A DNA stretch of 64,000 nt from Nocardioides sp. TF02-7 (GTDB lineage: Bacteria; Actinomycetota; Actinomycetes; Propionibacteriales; Nocardioidaceae). Positions 51,423-61,817 of this stretch are shown here, in pieces. Where the stretch lies: assembly GCF_022437945.1 (NCBI RefSeq), contig NZ_CP092535.1, forward strand, positions 1,240,001 to 1,304,000, in the 5' to 3' direction. The translations under genes were made by a program, and so were the position numbers. Under the pieces are notes generated by a model. It was not told the origin of the DNA and searched no databases. It worked only from the letters and a program-made list of their open reading frames with translations. Every line of letters begins with the position of its first letter. Within the stretch, counting starts at the first letter, position 1.

Positions 51423-53690
51423 CGCTGCGGCCCTGCGATCGGGTTGCGGAGCGTGCCGGCGAAGATCAGCGACTGGGCCTGGTCGGCGAGGTCCACCATC
51501 TGCAGCGTGTTGCGCAGCTGCAGGCGGTTGAGGCAGCTGTGCCGGAACTCCGGCCGGCACAGGTCGTAGCGCGCGGCCGTCTCGGCGAGGTGCGGGTGGT
51601 CGGCCTCGTGCTCGAGGACGACCTCGCGCACGACCGCCCAGAACTCGGTGTCCGCCAGCACGCCGTCCTCCGCCAGCACGGCGGCAAGGTGGCGCAGGAA
51701 CCCGTCGAAGACGTCGGTGTGGACCGCCAGCGCCTTCACGTCGTCGGGGAAGTCACCACGGATCCGCTCGACCTCCGGCGGCAGCGGCAGGTCGCCCATC
51801 ACGGCGACCTCCTCGCCGATGTCCTTCATGAAGACCCGCACCGGCACGTGGTCGCGGACGACCAGCACCAGGTTCTCCCCGTGCGGCATGAACGCCAGGT
51901 CGTAGGCGAGGAGGCAGTGCACGAGCGGCCGCAGGTAGGCGCGGAGGTAGGTGCGCACCCACTCCTCGGCGGTGAGCGGCGAGGCCTTCACCATCGCGGT
52001 GGCGAGCGCGCCGCCGTCGCGGTCGCGGTGCAGCAGCGACGCCATCGTCACCAGCCGCTCCCCCTCGCCCACCCGGGTCACCGGGCTCTCCCGCCACAGC
52101 GCGGCGATCATCTTGCGGTAGGGCGACGGCCCGCCCCCGCGGTGGAACGCGTCGCCGGTGTAGCCGACCGACGCCAGCTCGCGGAGCACGCCGAACCCGC
52201 ACGCGCGCAGGGTCGGGTCGCCGGCGACCGTCCGCGCCACCCAGTCGTTGATGGCCGGCGTCGCGGCCATGTAGGCGGGCGACAGGCCGCGCAGGAAGCC
52301 CATGTTCTGGATCGCCAGCGCGGTCTTGACGTAGTGCCGGTCGGGCCGGGAGGCGTTGAAGAACGTGCGGATCGACTGCTGCGGGCGGTGGTCGTCCTCG
52401 CCCTCGCCGAGCAGCACCAGGTCGCGACGGGCGACGTCGGGGGCGAACGTGACCGCGATCTTGTTGGTCCACTGCCAGGGGTGGACCGGCACGAACAGGT
52501 AGTCGTCGGGGTCGAGCCGGTGCCCCTCGAGGACCCGGCGGAACCGCCGTACGGTCGGCTCGCCGAGCTGCTCGGCGTAGAGCTCCTGCTCGTCGACGCC
52601 GGCGCCGACGGCGAGGTGCGTGTGCTCGCGCCGGGCCGCGACCCACAGCAGCCGGACGGGGCGCCCCGCCTCCGGCGCGAACCGCAGGTAGTCGTCGATG
52701 CCGAAGCCGATCCGGCCGTTGTTGGCGACGAACGCCGGGTGGCCTTCCGTCATCGCCGCCTCAACCGCCTGGAAGTCGGCGCGGAGCAGGTCGTCGGCCG
52801 TCGCGGTCGAGCTGCGCAGCTTCCACGCCGAGGAGGCGAGCGTCGACGCGACCTCCTCGAGGTAGGTGGGCAGCAGCTGGTCGGGGGATGCCGAGCCGCG
52901 GCGCGAGCTCGGCTACCAGGTCCTGCGCGTCGACCGGCGCGGGGCGGCCGGCCACCGTGCGGGTGAGCGAGCCGGGGTCGACAACCCAGTGGTCGAGGGC
53001 GTGCACCCGGGCCGTGAAGGTGTACGTCGACCCCGGGCCGTCGAGCACGTAGGCGTCGGGCCCGACCCGGCGCGGCGCCAGCAGCCGCTCGTGCGCGTAC
53101 TCCGCGATCGCCTTCGCCACCAGGCGCCGCTGCGCCTGCTCCATCGGCTCCGGTGCCAGGTGGGCGACGGCGCGGGCGCGCTCCCAGTCCGCGCGGGTGC
53201 AGACCGACAGCATCGCCGTCTTGCCGGGCAGCGCGACCTCGCGCAGCTCGACGAACCCGGCCGCGACGTTCTTGGCGCGGATCCGGTCGTTGCGGGTGTC
53301 GGGCTCCACGACCACCCGGCGTGCCGCGGGGTCGGCGAAGCACTGGTCGAGCGCGGCGGCGAACGCCGCGTCCGTGAACCCGGGGCGCGGCTCGCCCTCC
53401 GGCGGGGCGACGAGCACGTGCATGCCGACGTCGCCCTCGCGCAGCTCCGGCAGGGCGGCGAGCGGCGAGCACGCCGGGTCGTAGCGCTCGACGAGGAACG
53501 CCGGCTCTCCGTCGACCCGGCCGAGGAACGCGTCGTGGTGGGGGTCGTCGGCGATCCGGCGGTACTCCGCCGCCACCTGCTGCACGCTCGCGCCCTGCAT
53601 CCCCCAGAACACCGACCGCGGGTGGGTCACCCACCGGTGCAGGCGCCCGAGGTCGCGGTCCACGTCGAGCGGCTCGGTCGTCGTCCTCAC
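51419..53690 (-). CDS. GNAT acyltransferase :: IucA/IucC NIS siderophore synthetase fusion, one frameshift
   Basis: About 756 residues from GTG 53690, overlapping the hydroxylase stop (GTGA). Residues 1-175 are a hydroxamate-type acyltransferase (HPRSVFWGMQGASVQQV ... GDVGMHVLVAPP ... QCFADPAARRVVVEPDTRNDRIRAKN). From about residue 185 the IucA/IucC fold follows: HPAFVANNGRIGFG, VPVHPWQWTNKI, LTLRACGFGVLR-like core, MPHGENLVLVV and RVFMKDIGEEV, which bind ATP and carboxylate. It would acylate an N-hydroxy-diamine and then amide-link the product. G run 52883-52887 (five, four expected) shifts the frame. The order equals desC then desD of desferrioxamine clusters. Confidence 0.92.
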
Positions 53691-55021
53691 CGGCCCACCA
53701 CCGCCGGGTCGGTCCGCCGCAGGTGCTCGGGCACGCCGAAGGTCTGCACGGCGATCCGCTTCTCGACGGGGTAGACCTCCCGACCGGTCATCGCCGCGAT
53801 GATCACCGAGTTGCGGTAGGCGCCCATGCCGAGGTCGGGCGCGAGCAGCGAGTGGGTGTGCTCCTCGGCGTTCTGCACGAACACCTCCCCGCCGGCGAGG
53901 TCGACGGAGTAGTCGGCGGCCACGTCGTACCTCCCCCGGGGGTCGTGCCGGATCCGGGTGCGCACGGGCTCCAGGAACGCCGGCACCGTGGGTGCGTACC
54001 CCGTCGCCAGGACCAGCCCCTCGGTGCGCAGGCCGAACGCCTCTCCCGTCTCGTCGTGGTGCAGGTCGAGGTCGTACGCCGACCCGTCCCACCGGCCGCC
54101 GACGACGGACGTGTTGGTGACGAGGGTGGTGCGCGGCCCGTCGCCGCTGACCCGCAGCCGGTAGTGCAGGTCGGAGATCGCGTCGACCAGATCGCCGCTG
54201 ATTCCCTTGTAGAGGTGGCGTTGCTCGCGGGCGAGCCGCTCGCGGGTCTCCAGCGGGAGCCGGCGGTGGTAGGCGCCGTACTCCGGCGACGTCATCTCCA
54301 GCGTCAGCTTGGTGTACTCCATCGGGAAGAACCGGGGGCTGCGGGTCAGCCAGGTCAGCCGGTAGCCGTGGTCGGGCGACGCGGCCAGGAGGTCGTGGTA
54401 GACCTCCGCCGCGCTCTGCCCGCTGCCGACGACCGTGACCGAGCCGAGCCGCTGCAGCCGCTCCCGGTGCGCCAGGTAGTCGGCGGAGTGGAGGGCGACA
54501 GCGGGGCGGTCTCCCGGGGCGGCGTCGAGCAGCGGCCGCAGGCACTCCGGCACCCGCGGCGACGTGCCGATGCCCACCACGAGCCGCCGGGCGCGGAACA
54601 CCTCCCCGCGCGAGGTGGTGACGACGTAGGCGGCGCCGTCGTGCTCGACCCGCTCGACCCGGCGCCCGAACCGGATGCTCGGCAGCCGCTCGGCCGCCCA
54701 GCGGCAGTAGTCGTCGTACTCGCGGCGGAGCGGGTAGAACGACTCGCGGATGTAGAACGGGTAGAGGTGGCCGCTCTCCTTCAGGTAGTTGAGGAACGAC
54801 CACCGCGACGTCGGGTCGGCCATCGTCACCAGGTCGGCGAGGAACGGCACCTGGAGCGTGGCGTCGTCGAGCAGCATCCCGGGGTGCCACGCGAAGCGGT
54901 CGCGGGCCTCGAGGAAGACGCCGTCGAGCTCGCCGGACTCGCGCAACGGTTCGGTCAGGCAGGCGAGCCCCAGGTTGAACGGCCCCAGCCCGATCCCGAC
55001 GAAGTCGTGGGTGCGGGTCAT
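53687..55021 (-). CDS. L-lysine/L-ornithine/diamine N-hydroxylase (DesB/IucD-like)
   Basis: 444 residues from ATG 55021. FAD motif GIGLGPFNLGLA, conserved WHPGMLLDDATLQVPFLADLVTM, NADPH motif VTVVGSGQSAAEVYHDLL, and ATGY in LVLATGYAPT are all typical. It uses FAD, NADPH and O2 to N-hydroxylate the diamine (cadaverine or putrescine) for hydroxamate formation. It overlaps both neighbours by 4 bp. Intact. Confidence 0.96.
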   Translation of the reverse strand: MTRTHDFVGIGLGPFNLGLACLTEPLRESGELDGVFLEARDRFAWHPGMLLDDATLQVPFLADLVTMADPTSRWSFLNYLKESGHLYPFYIRESFYPLRREYDDYCRWAAERLPSIRFGRRVERVEHDGAAYVVTTSRGEVFRARRLVVGIGTSPRVPECLRPLLDAAPGDRPAVALHSADYLAHRERLQRLGSVTVVGSGQSAAEVYHDLLAASPDHGYRLTWLTRSPRFFPMEYTKLTLEMTSPEYGAYHRRLPLETRERLAREQRHLYKGISGDLVDAISDLHYRLRVSGDGPRTTLVTNTSVVGGRWDGSAYDLDLHHDETGEAFGLRTEGLVLATGYAPTVPAFLEPVRTRIRHDPRGRYDVAADYSVDLAGGEVFVQNAEEHTHSLLAPDLGMGAYRNSVIIAAMTGREVYPVEKRIAVQTFGVPEHLRRTDPAVVGR

Positions 55022-56539
55022 CGGGCGGCTCCCGCGGACGTCAGGGTCGGGCGCAGGGCTGACGCGGCCACCGCCGGTGCGGCCAGCTCACGGCCGACGT
55101 CGCAGACCTCGCCGGCGATCGCCAGCACGTCGGCGAGCGTCGCCTTCGGGTTGAGCAGGGTGAGCTTGAGGAACTGGCGCCCGTCGACCTTCGTCGCCGC
55201 CACCACGCTGGTGCCGCGCTCGAACAGCGCCGCGCGGATGCGGCGGTTGAGGCGGCCCAGGTCGGCCTCGCCGAGGGCGGCGCCCGGCGGTCGGTAGCGC
55301 AGCACGAGCGTCGAGAGGTGCGGCGGAGCCGCGATCTCGAGGGCCGGCTCCGCGCGGAGGGCGTCGTACGCCGCGTGCGCGAGGTCGACGACAGCGTCGA
55401 CGTAGTCGCCGACCAGGTCGGGACCCATCGTGCGCAGGGTGAGCCACAGCTTGAGCGCGTCGAACCGGCGCGTGGTCTGGAGGCTCTTGCCGACCTGGTC
55501 GGGGTTGGTCGAGCCGGCCGGGTTGAGGTAGTCGGCGTGCCAGGTGACCGGCGCCAGCGTGGCCCGGTCGCGCACCACGACCGCGCTGGAGGAGACCGGC
55601 TGGAAGAACGTCTTGTGGAAGTCGACCGTCACCGAGTCGGCGCGCTCGATGCCGGCGAGCAGGTGCCGCCGGCGGCGCGAGACGAGCAGCCCGCCGCCGT
55701 AGGCCGCGTCGACGTGGAGCCACGCGCCGTGGGACGCGGCGGCGTCGGCGACCTGCGGCAGCGGGTCGATCGCGCCGAAGTCCGTCGTCCCGGCCGTCGC
55801 GACGACGGCGATCGGCGCCTGCCCCTCGGCGACGCACCGGGCCATCGCCGCGGCGAGCGCGACCGGGTCCATCCGCCGGGTCCCGTCGGTCGGCACGGTC
55901 ACGACCGCCTGCTCCCCCGAGACCGAGCAGGCGGGCGGACTTCTGCACCGAGAAGTGGCCGTCGGCGGAGGTCAGCACGCGCATCCGCGGCAGCGGGGTG
56001 CCGGCCGCCTCGGCCCGCCCGCGGGCGAGCAGCAGCGCCTGGAGGTTCGACTGCGAGCCGCCGCTGGTGAAGACGCCGTCGGCGGTGCCGGCCGGGAAGC
56101 CGATCCGGCCGGCGGTCCACTCGACCAGCCGCCGCTCCACGAAGGTCGCGCCGACGCTCTGGTCGTAGGTGTCCAGCGAGCTGTTGACCGCCGCGACGTA
56201 GAGCTCGGCGAGCAGCGCGGGCACGACGACCGGGCAGTTGAGGTGGGCGGCGTACCGCGGGTCGTGGAACCACACGGCGTCGTCGAGCCACAGCCGGCTC
56301 ATCTCCTCGATCGCCGCCGCCGTGTCGCCGAGCGGCCGGTCGAGGTCGACGTCGGCGACCGGCTTCGCCGCCTCCGCCGGGCCGACGCCGGTGACCGGTC
56401 GGCGTACGGACGCCAGCCGGTGGGCCAGGTGGGTCAGCCCCTCGGACAGCACCCGCGCGTACTCGTCGGCGTTGTCGGGGTGGAAGAGGTGGTGGGTGGG
56501 CGGGCCGGTGACGGGTGGGGTGGATGGCAGGTGCGACAA
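55018..56539 (-). CDS. PLP-dependent group II decarboxylase (DesA/DABA-decarboxylase-like), one frameshift
   Basis: About 506 residues from TTG 56539, chosen because GAGAGG lies 8 nt upstream and the iron box lies just before. Blocks: HFHPDN-type start HLFHPDNADEYARVL, GVFTSGGSQSNLQALLLAR, SADGHFSVQKSARLLGLG, DAAYGGGLLVS, and PLP lysine in SVTVDFHKTFFQP. In desferrioxamine pathways this enzyme makes cadaverine from lysine, the first committed step. C run 55914-55918 (five, four expected) shifts the frame; corrected it reads LGEQAVVTVPTDG. It is first of the four-gene siderophore operon. Confidence 0.94.
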
Positions 56540-56556
56540 GAGCCGAGCCTCTCGTG

Positions 56557-56585
56557 TTAGGGCAGCCTTAGTTAGGCAGACCTTA
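56557..56585. promoter_or_regulatory. Tandem iron box (DtxR/IdeR/DmdR-type) upstream of siderophore operon
   Basis: On the plus strand two consecutive units TTAGG-N4-CCTTA (56557-56570 and 56572-56585), one base apart, equal to TAAGG-N4-CCTAA on the minus strand. They resemble the half-sites of the actinobacterial iron box. The site starts 18 bp upstream of the decarboxylase start, so an iron-loaded repressor would block transcription. Each unit matches only about 12 of 19 positions of the classical box, but the tandem symmetry and A/T content stand out. Confidence 0.78.
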
Positions 56586-56658
56586 TCGACGGCCGCGGCG
56601 CCGGTGTCCACCCGGTGTGGCCCGGCTCACACCACGCCCCGGGCCTAGGCTGGTCGGC

Positions 56659-57404
56659 ATGGGCGGGATCGAGGTGCTGGCCGGCGTCCTGGTCGACGCG
56701 CGTCCGGTCGACGCCGACGGCGGGGGCGGAGCCGTCGCCGCTGGTCGGCGCGCGGCGCGTGCTCGACACCGACCTCCCCCACGTGTCCGGCGGGGGGCCC
56801 GCCGCTCGTCGTGCGGCTGACCGGCGGCGCCGGGCAGCTGGCGGGGCCGGCGGCGCTGTGCGGGCGCAAGGGGCTGCCCCTGACCGCCCTGACGGTGCCG
56901 GTGCGCGACCTGGACGACCTCGCCGGCAACGTACGCCGCGTGGTCGCGGCCGTCGACGCGGCGCGCGCCGACGGCGCGCTGGCCGAGGACGTCACCGTGC
57001 GGGTGGCGCTGCCGCCGGAGCCGGCGGCGTACGCCTGGCTGACGGCGGCCGACGAGGTGGCGGCCGCGGAGCTGGGCCTGGCGCTGCCCCTGGCCGCCGG
57101 TCCGGTGCCGGTGGCCAGCCCGACGCTCGCCGGGTGGATGGACGCCGCCCTCGACCGCGAGGTCGCCTTCGCCGCCACCGACGGCGCGGCGGCGACCCGG
57201 TCGGCCGACGGCCACGGCGTCCTCAACGTGCTCGCCGCCACCGCCGCGCTGTGGGACGGCCACGGCCCCGACGCGGCGGTCGCCGTCCTCGAGGCCCCGC
57301 ACCCCGACCCCGCCGGCCTCGACGCTGGCCGCCGCTGGTGCCGGGCCGTCGAGGTCGCCGACCCGGCCGCGACCGTCGCCGCGATCGAGGCCGCGCTCGT
57401 CTGA
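56659..57404 (+). CDS. Unrecognised protein, two frameshifts
   Basis: About 247 residues from ATG 56659, divergent from the siderophore operon with 119 bp between. Corrected sequence: MGGIEVLAGVLVDARPVDADGG ... GARRVLDTDLPHVSGGGPPLVVRLTGGAG ... and blocks GPAALCGRKGLPLTALTVPVRDLDDLAGNVRRVVAAVDAAR, VRVALPPEPAAYAWLTAADEVAAAELGLALPL. No known motif; Ala-rich with alternating strand/helix pattern. Breaks at G runs 56722-56726 and 56792-56797, one extra base each. It shares the intergenic region with the iron box, so iron control is possible. Confidence 0.7.
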
Positions 57405-57470
57405 GGCGGCTGCGCTCGCGGCGGTGCTGGGGGCGGCGTCGCTGGGGGCGCTGGGGGGCGCGGACCGCGT

Positions 57471-57552
57471 GAGGTTTCCCCGGCCGACCGGGGAAACCTC
57501 AACATGTCGGGCAAAGCAATGCCGGACAAGTGGAGGTTTTGCCCGTCACGTC
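57471..57552. repeat. Palindromic element copy 3, core inverted
   Basis: The 30-bp palindrome (57471-57500, one centre mismatch) and the following arm match copies 1 and 2, and the end GCCCGTCACGTC is shared. The inner 24 bp, TGTCGGGCAAAGCAATGCCGGACA at its outline, is the exact reverse complement of the corresponding stretch in the other copies, while the flanks are not inverted. It lies after the stop of the gene at 56659, like the others, which follow stops at 1165 and 1898. Confidence 0.92.
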
Positions 57553-57617
57553 GCCCGCGACACCCATCGAACAGTCGGCACCCCGGCCCCGACCCCGCCA
57601 TGCCCTAACGTGCCGCC

Positions 57618-58085
57618 ATGGGTCTGCTCACCCCTGTCGCCGTCCGGCTCGGGAAGCTGTCGTGGATGCCGCGGTTCCTGCCGCAGATCGCCTGGCTCGA
57701 CGACCGGCTCCAACGGCTCACCCGCGGCCGGGTGGGGTTCCTCGAGCTCGCCGGGCTCCCCGGCCTCGTGCTGACCGTGCCGGGCCGGAGGTCCGGGATC
57801 CCGCGCTCGACCAACCTGCTGACCGTGCCCTACCTCGGCGGCTGGCTGGTGGCCGGGTCGTCCTTCGGCGCGCCGGAGCCGCCGGCCTGGGCCGCCAACC
57901 TGCGCGCCGCCGACACGGCCACGGTCCGCTACCGCGGCAAGGACGTCACCGTCCGGTGGGAGGAGCTGGCGGGTGACGAGCGCGCCAGCGCCTGGGCCGC
58001 GATGGTCGAGGTGTGGCCGAACTTCGACCACTACGCCGCGCGCACCGACCGGGTGATCCCCGTCTTCCACCTCACCCGCGCCTGA
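57618..58085 (+). CDS. Deazaflavin (F420)-dependent nitroreductase-family protein
   Basis: 155 residues from ATG 57618. VGFLELAGLPGLVLTVPGRRSGIPRSTNLLTVPYLGGWLVAGSSFGAPEPPAWAANLRA matches the Ddn/FDOR-A split-barrel family of F420H2-dependent reductases; FDHYAARTDRVIPVFHLTR is the usual end. It reduces quinones or xenobiotics; substrate unknown. Intact. Confidence 0.9.
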   Translation: MGLLTPVAVRLGKLSWMPRFLPQIAWLDDRLQRLTRGRVGFLELAGLPGLVLTVPGRRSGIPRSTNLLTVPYLGGWLVAGSSFGAPEPPAWAANLRAADTATVRYRGKDVTVRWEELAGDERASAWAAMVEVWPNFDHYAARTDRVIPVFHLTRA

Positions 58086-58106
58086 CCGCCGGCCCGCCTG
58101 CCCCCC

Positions 58107-58136
58107 CAGGGGCCCCGGACCCCCGGGCCCCCTGGC
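58107..58136. terminator. GC-rich hairpin between convergent genes
   Basis: CCAGGGGCCCCGG and CCCGGGCCCCCTGG form a strong stem with a short loop between the deazaflavin gene and the convergent carboxypeptidase gene. No U tract on either strand. Confidence 0.6.
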
Positions 58137-58146
58137 CGACGGCCAT

Positions 58147-59196
58147 TCACGAGTAGTCGGCGACGACCCTCCGCTCAGCGCCGTCGACGGTGATCGCGCC
58201 GCCGTGCGGGAGGATCCACTGCGGCCGGGTGTGGCCGAACGGCACCCCGACGCACACCACCGCGCCGGGGTTGTAGCGCTCGACCTGCTCGAGCACCGCG
58301 TCCCGCTGCGCCGCCCGCAGCCGCGCGCGCTCCTCGGGTGCGGGCTTCGTCTCGAAGTCCGACACCGGCGGCCGCGCGAGCAGCACGGCACCGACGGCGC
58401 CGAGCAGCCCGCGCTCGCCGAGGGACCGGACGATCCAGGCCACCTCGCGCGCCGGCATCAGCTCCTCCGACGTCTCGAGCAGGAGTACGCCGCCCTCGAG
58501 GTCCTCGGGACCGGCGGTGAACCGCCCGGCGGTCAGGACCCATTGCAGCACCTCGACGCAGCCGCCCCAGCTCGGGCCGGTCACCCGGCGCGCCGGCCCC
58601 GCCCACGTCCAGGGCTCGGTGGGCTCGCGGTCGCCGTACTCCGTCAACGCCCGCGGGTCGCCCCAGTCGCGGCCGACGTCCTCGGACTCGCCGGGGTCGG
58701 TCACCTCGAGCGTGTCGCCGGTCAGCAGCGCCGCCCGCAGCGACCGGGCGTGCACGTCGTCGACGGCCGGCCCGGGGCCGAGGTGGACCTGGGTCGAGCC
58801 GCCGTAGAAGCTGGCGACGCCGTTGCCCCAGAGCCACTGGTGGAGGTTGGTGTTGTCGCTGTAGCCGAGGAACGGCTTCGGATCGCGGCGCACCGCCTCG
58901 GCGTCCAGGTGCGGCACGACGGTGATCTGGTCCTCGCCGCCGACGACCGCCAGCACCGCCCGGACCTCGGGGTCGGCGAAGGCGGCGTCGAGGTCGGCGG
59001 CCCGCGCCTCCGGGCTCGCGCCCAGCTGCCGGGTGGTGGGGTACTCGACCGGCACCAGGCCGGTCAGCCCGGCCAGCCGGTCCAGCGCCTGCTCGTGGAC
59101 CTCGGGCCCCACGGCGGGCGCGGCGAACGACGGCGAGAGCACCGCGACCTTGTCGCCGGGGCGGGCCTTGGGCGGGTGCACGAGCGGGGCGGGCAT
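58147..59196 (-). CDS. LD-carboxypeptidase / MccF-like serine peptidase (S66 family)
   Basis: 349 residues from ATG 59196. Nucleophile Ser in LGYSDNT, Glu in LLLETSEE, and His in [10 protein letters not shown] make the S66 triad. Relatives trim murein tetrapeptides or detoxify microcin C-type peptide nucleotides (MccF). The S66 subset with [13 protein letters not shown] resembles MccF rather than LdcA. Intact; divergent from the nhaA fusion. Confidence 0.9.
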   Translation of the reverse strand: MPAPLVHPPKARPGDKVAVLSPSFAAPAVGPEVHEQALDRLAGLTGLVPVEYPTTRQLGASPEARAADLDAAFADPEVRAVLAVVGGEDQITVVPHLDAEAVRRDPKPFLGYSDNTNLHQWLWGNGVASFYGGSTQVHLGPGPAVDDVHARSLRAALLTGDTLEVTDPGESEDVGRDWGDPRALTEYGDREPTEPWTWAGPARRVTGPSWGGCVEVLQWVLTAGRFTAGPEDLEGGVLLLETSEELMPAREVAWIVRSLGERGLLGAVGAVLLARPPVSDFETKPAPEERARLRAAQRDAVLEQVERYNPGAVVCVGVPFGHTRPQWILPHGGAITVDGAERRVVADYS

Positions 59197-59227
59197 GAAT
59201 CCAGCACATCACACGGTTGCGTCAGGC

Positions 59228-61099
59228 ATGGATAGCCTTGCGCCCGTGAGCGGGCAGTCGGCCACCGACGGCGAGGACTTCGAGGTCCAGGTACGCGGTC
59301 CGCTCCGCAGCTTCATCCGCACTGAGGCGGCCAGTGCCGGGCTGCTCGTCGCGGTCGCGCTCCTGGCCCTGCTGTGGGCGAACTCGCCGTGGTCCGACGC
59401 GTACGTCGACCTCTGGCACACCGAGCTCGACATCACCATCGGCGGCAGCGGGCTCACGATGGACCTGCACCACTGGGTCAACGACGGCCTGATGGTGGTG
59501 TTCTTCTTCGTGATCGGGCTGGAGGTGCGCCGGGAGTTCGCGGTCGGCGAGCTCACCGAGCACAGCCGCCTGGTCGTCCCGGTCGTCGCCGGCATCGGCG
59601 GCATGCTCGTGCCGGCCGCGATCTACCTGGCGGTCAACTCCTCCGGTGACGCGGCCGCCGGGTGGGGCGTCGTCATCGGCACCGACACCGCGTTCCTCCT
59701 CGGCGCCCTCGCGCTGGTCGGCCCCGCGGTCTCCACCCAGCTGCGGATCTTCCTGCTCACGCTGACCGTCATCGACGACATCGTCGCGGTGTCGGTGATC
59801 GGCGTCGTCTACTCCGACGACCTCGACCTCGTGTCGCTCGCGGTCGCTGCCGTCTGCCTCGCGGCCCTCGCAGGCCTCGACCGGGTCGGCGAGTGGCGGG
59901 CGTCGCCGTACGTCGCGGTCGTGGTGGTGCTGTGGGTCGCGACCCTCGAGTCCGGTGTGCACGCCGCGATCGCGGGCATGGTGTCGGGCCTGCTGGTGCC
60001 GGCGCAGGAGCCGAGCCGGGCGCTGGTCGAGGAGGCGGCGACCCGGTTCCGGGCGTTCCGCCAGTCACCGCTGCCGCAGGTGCAGCGGACGGCACGGCTC
60101 AGCCTCAACCGCGCGGTCTCGGTCAACGAGCGGCTGCAGGAGGCGCTGCACGGCTGGACCAGCTATGTCGTCGTCCCGGTGTTCGCGCTGGCCAACGCGG
60201 GCGTCGACCTCCGCGACGGCATGCTCGGCGACGCGCTGCGCTCCCCGATCACGTGGGGCGTCGTCGCCGGGCTCGTCCTGGGCAAGCTCGTCGGCATCGG
60301 CGCCACCGCGATCGCGACCGTCCGCGTCGGCCTGGGCCGGCTGCCCGAGGGCGTGGGATCCGGCCACGTCCTGGGCGGCGCCGCGCTGTCCGGCATCGGC
60401 TTCACGGTGTCCCTGCTCATCGCCGAGCTCGCCTTCGACGACCAGCGGCTGGTCGACCAGGCGCGGGTCGGCATCCTGCTCGCCGCGGTGCTCGCCACGG
60501 CCGTCGGCTGGCTGGCGTTCCGGGTCGCGGCGTCGATGTTCGACCAGCGCGACGCGGCCCTGCCGATGGTGCTCAGCGACCCGGTCGACCCCGAGCACGA
60601 CCACATCCTCGGCCCGGTCGACGCGCCGCTGACGCTCGTCGAGTACCTCGACTTCGAGTGCCCGTTCTGCGCCAAGGCCACCGGCGCGGCGCACGAGGTC
60701 CGTGCCCACTTCGGCGACCGGCTGCGCTACGTGTCCCGCCACATGCCGCTCGCCGTCCACCCGCACTCCGAGCTCGCCGGCGTCGCCGCCGAGGCGGCCG
60801 GCCGGCAGGGCCGCTACTGGGAGATGCACGGCCTGCTCTTCCGCAACCAGGACCGCCTCGAGCTCGACGACCTGGTCGCCCACGCCGCCGAGCTCGGCCT
60901 CGACGTCGACCGGTTCGTCACGGACCTCGACGACGACGACCTCCACGAACGGCTCCGCCGCGACGTCGCCAGCGCCGAGACCAGCGGCGTCCGCGGCACG
61001 CCGACCTTCTTCGTCGGCGACCGCCGGCACGTCGGCCCCTACGACGCGCAGAACCTGATCGCGGCGCTCGAGGAGCTCGACCGCGGCCGCCGGGTCTGA
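59228..61099 (+). CDS. nhaA: NhaA Na+/H+ antiporter :: DsbA-like thioredoxin-fold fusion
   Basis: 623 residues from ATG 59228 (GTG 59246 is the alternative). Residues 30-420 are NhaA with about 11-12 helices; [29 protein letters not shown], and the ion-binding aspartate pair in [17 protein letters not shown] are present. From about residue 445, [38 protein letters not shown] and [15 protein letters not shown] form a DsbA-like domain with CPFC. The fusion recurs in actinobacteria; the role of the redox domain is unknown. Intact, which gives confidence that the join is real. Confidence 0.93.
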   Translation: MDSLAPVSGQSATDGEDFEVQVRGPLRSFIRTEAASAGLLVAVALLALLWANSPWSDAYVDLWHTELDITIGGSGLTMDLHHWVNDGLMVVFFFVIGLEVRREFAVGELTEHSRLVVPVVAGIGGMLVPAAIYLAVNSSGDAAAGWGVVIGTDTAFLLGALALVGPAVSTQLRIFLLTLTVIDDIVAVSVIGVVYSDDLDLVSLAVAAVCLAALAGLDRVGEWRASPYVAVVVVLWVATLESGVHAAIAGMVSGLLVPAQEPSRALVEEAATRFRAFRQSPLPQVQRTARLSLNRAVSVNERLQEALHGWTSYVVVPVFALANAGVDLRDGMLGDALRSPITWGVVAGLVLGKLVGIGATAIATVRVGLGRLPEGVGSGHVLGGAALSGIGFTVSLLIAELAFDDQRLVDQARVGILLAAVLATAVGWLAFRVAASMFDQRDAALPMVLSDPVDPEHDHILGPVDAPLTLVEYLDFECPFCAKATGAAHEVRAHFGDRLRYVSRHMPLAVHPHSELAGVAAEAAGRQGRYWEMHGLLFRNQDRLELDDLVAHAAELGLDVDRFVTDLDDDDLHERLRRDVASAETSGVRGTPTFFVGDRRHVGPYDAQNLIAALEELDRGRRV

Positions 61100-61115
61100 C
61101 GGCAGGGAGCACGGC

Positions 61116-61817
61116 GTGGGCGGGGTGGAGGACGAGCGGCTCCGGGCGGCGGTCGCCACCAGCCGGCAGTGGTACGACGAGGTGCACGCGCTGCACCACC
61201 GTCCCGCACTCGTCGAGGACGACGTGTGGCGGACCGGCCGGCCCCTGCCGTGGCACTCGCAGGTGGTGACCCTCGCGCCCACGGTCGGGGCCGGCCACGT
61301 GCTCGCGGCGTTCGAGGGCGACGAGGGCTCGGTGGCCGACTCCTTCGCCCGGCTGGACCTGCGGCCGCAGGGGTTCGACGTGCTGTTCGAGGCGCGGTGG
61401 CTCCACCGCGACCCGCCGGCCGCGCCGCCGCCGCTGCCGGACGGGTGGTCGGTCGTGCGCTCCGCCGGCGTGCTCGCCGAGTGGGCCGACCGCCACGACT
61501 ACCGCGGGGTGCTGACCGAGGACGTGCTCGACCACCCGCGGCTCTGGGTCCTGTCCGGTCGCCGGAGCGGGCGGCTGGTGGCCGGGGCGGTCGTGCACGA
61601 CACCCCTGCGGCCGTCGGCCTGTCCAACGTGTGGGCCCGCGAGCGGTCCGACGTCGGCGACGCGGTGCGGGCCGCGCAGGCGCTGCACCCCGGGAGGCCG
61701 CTGACCGGCTACGCGCGCGGCGAGCAGCTGGCCCGGTTGCTCGCGGAGGGGTTCGCCGAGGTCGGCACCCACCGGGTGTGGGTGCGCAGCGTCAGGCCCA
61801 GCGCACCGAGCCGGTGA
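61116..61817 (+). CDS. GNAT-like hypothetical protein
   Basis: 233 residues from GTG 61116, 16 bp after the nhaA fusion. LRAAVATSRQWYDEVHALHHRP, DGWSVVRSAGVLAEWADRHDYRGVLTEDVL, and a final segment GEQLARLLAEGFAEVGTHRVWVRSVRP suggest an acetyltransferase-fold relative, but no acetyl-CoA pyrophosphate loop is clear. Function unknown. Ends 26 bp inside the convergent gene. Confidence 0.7.
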   Translation: MGGVEDERLRAAVATSRQWYDEVHALHHRPALVEDDVWRTGRPLPWHSQVVTLAPTVGAGHVLAAFEGDEGSVADSFARLDLRPQGFDVLFEARWLHRDPPAAPPPLPDGWSVVRSAGVLAEWADRHDYRGVLTEDVLDHPRLWVLSGRRSGRLVAGAVVHDTPAAVGLSNVWARERSDVGDAVRAAQALHPGRPLTGYARGEQLARLLAEGFAEVGTHRVWVRSVRPSAPSR

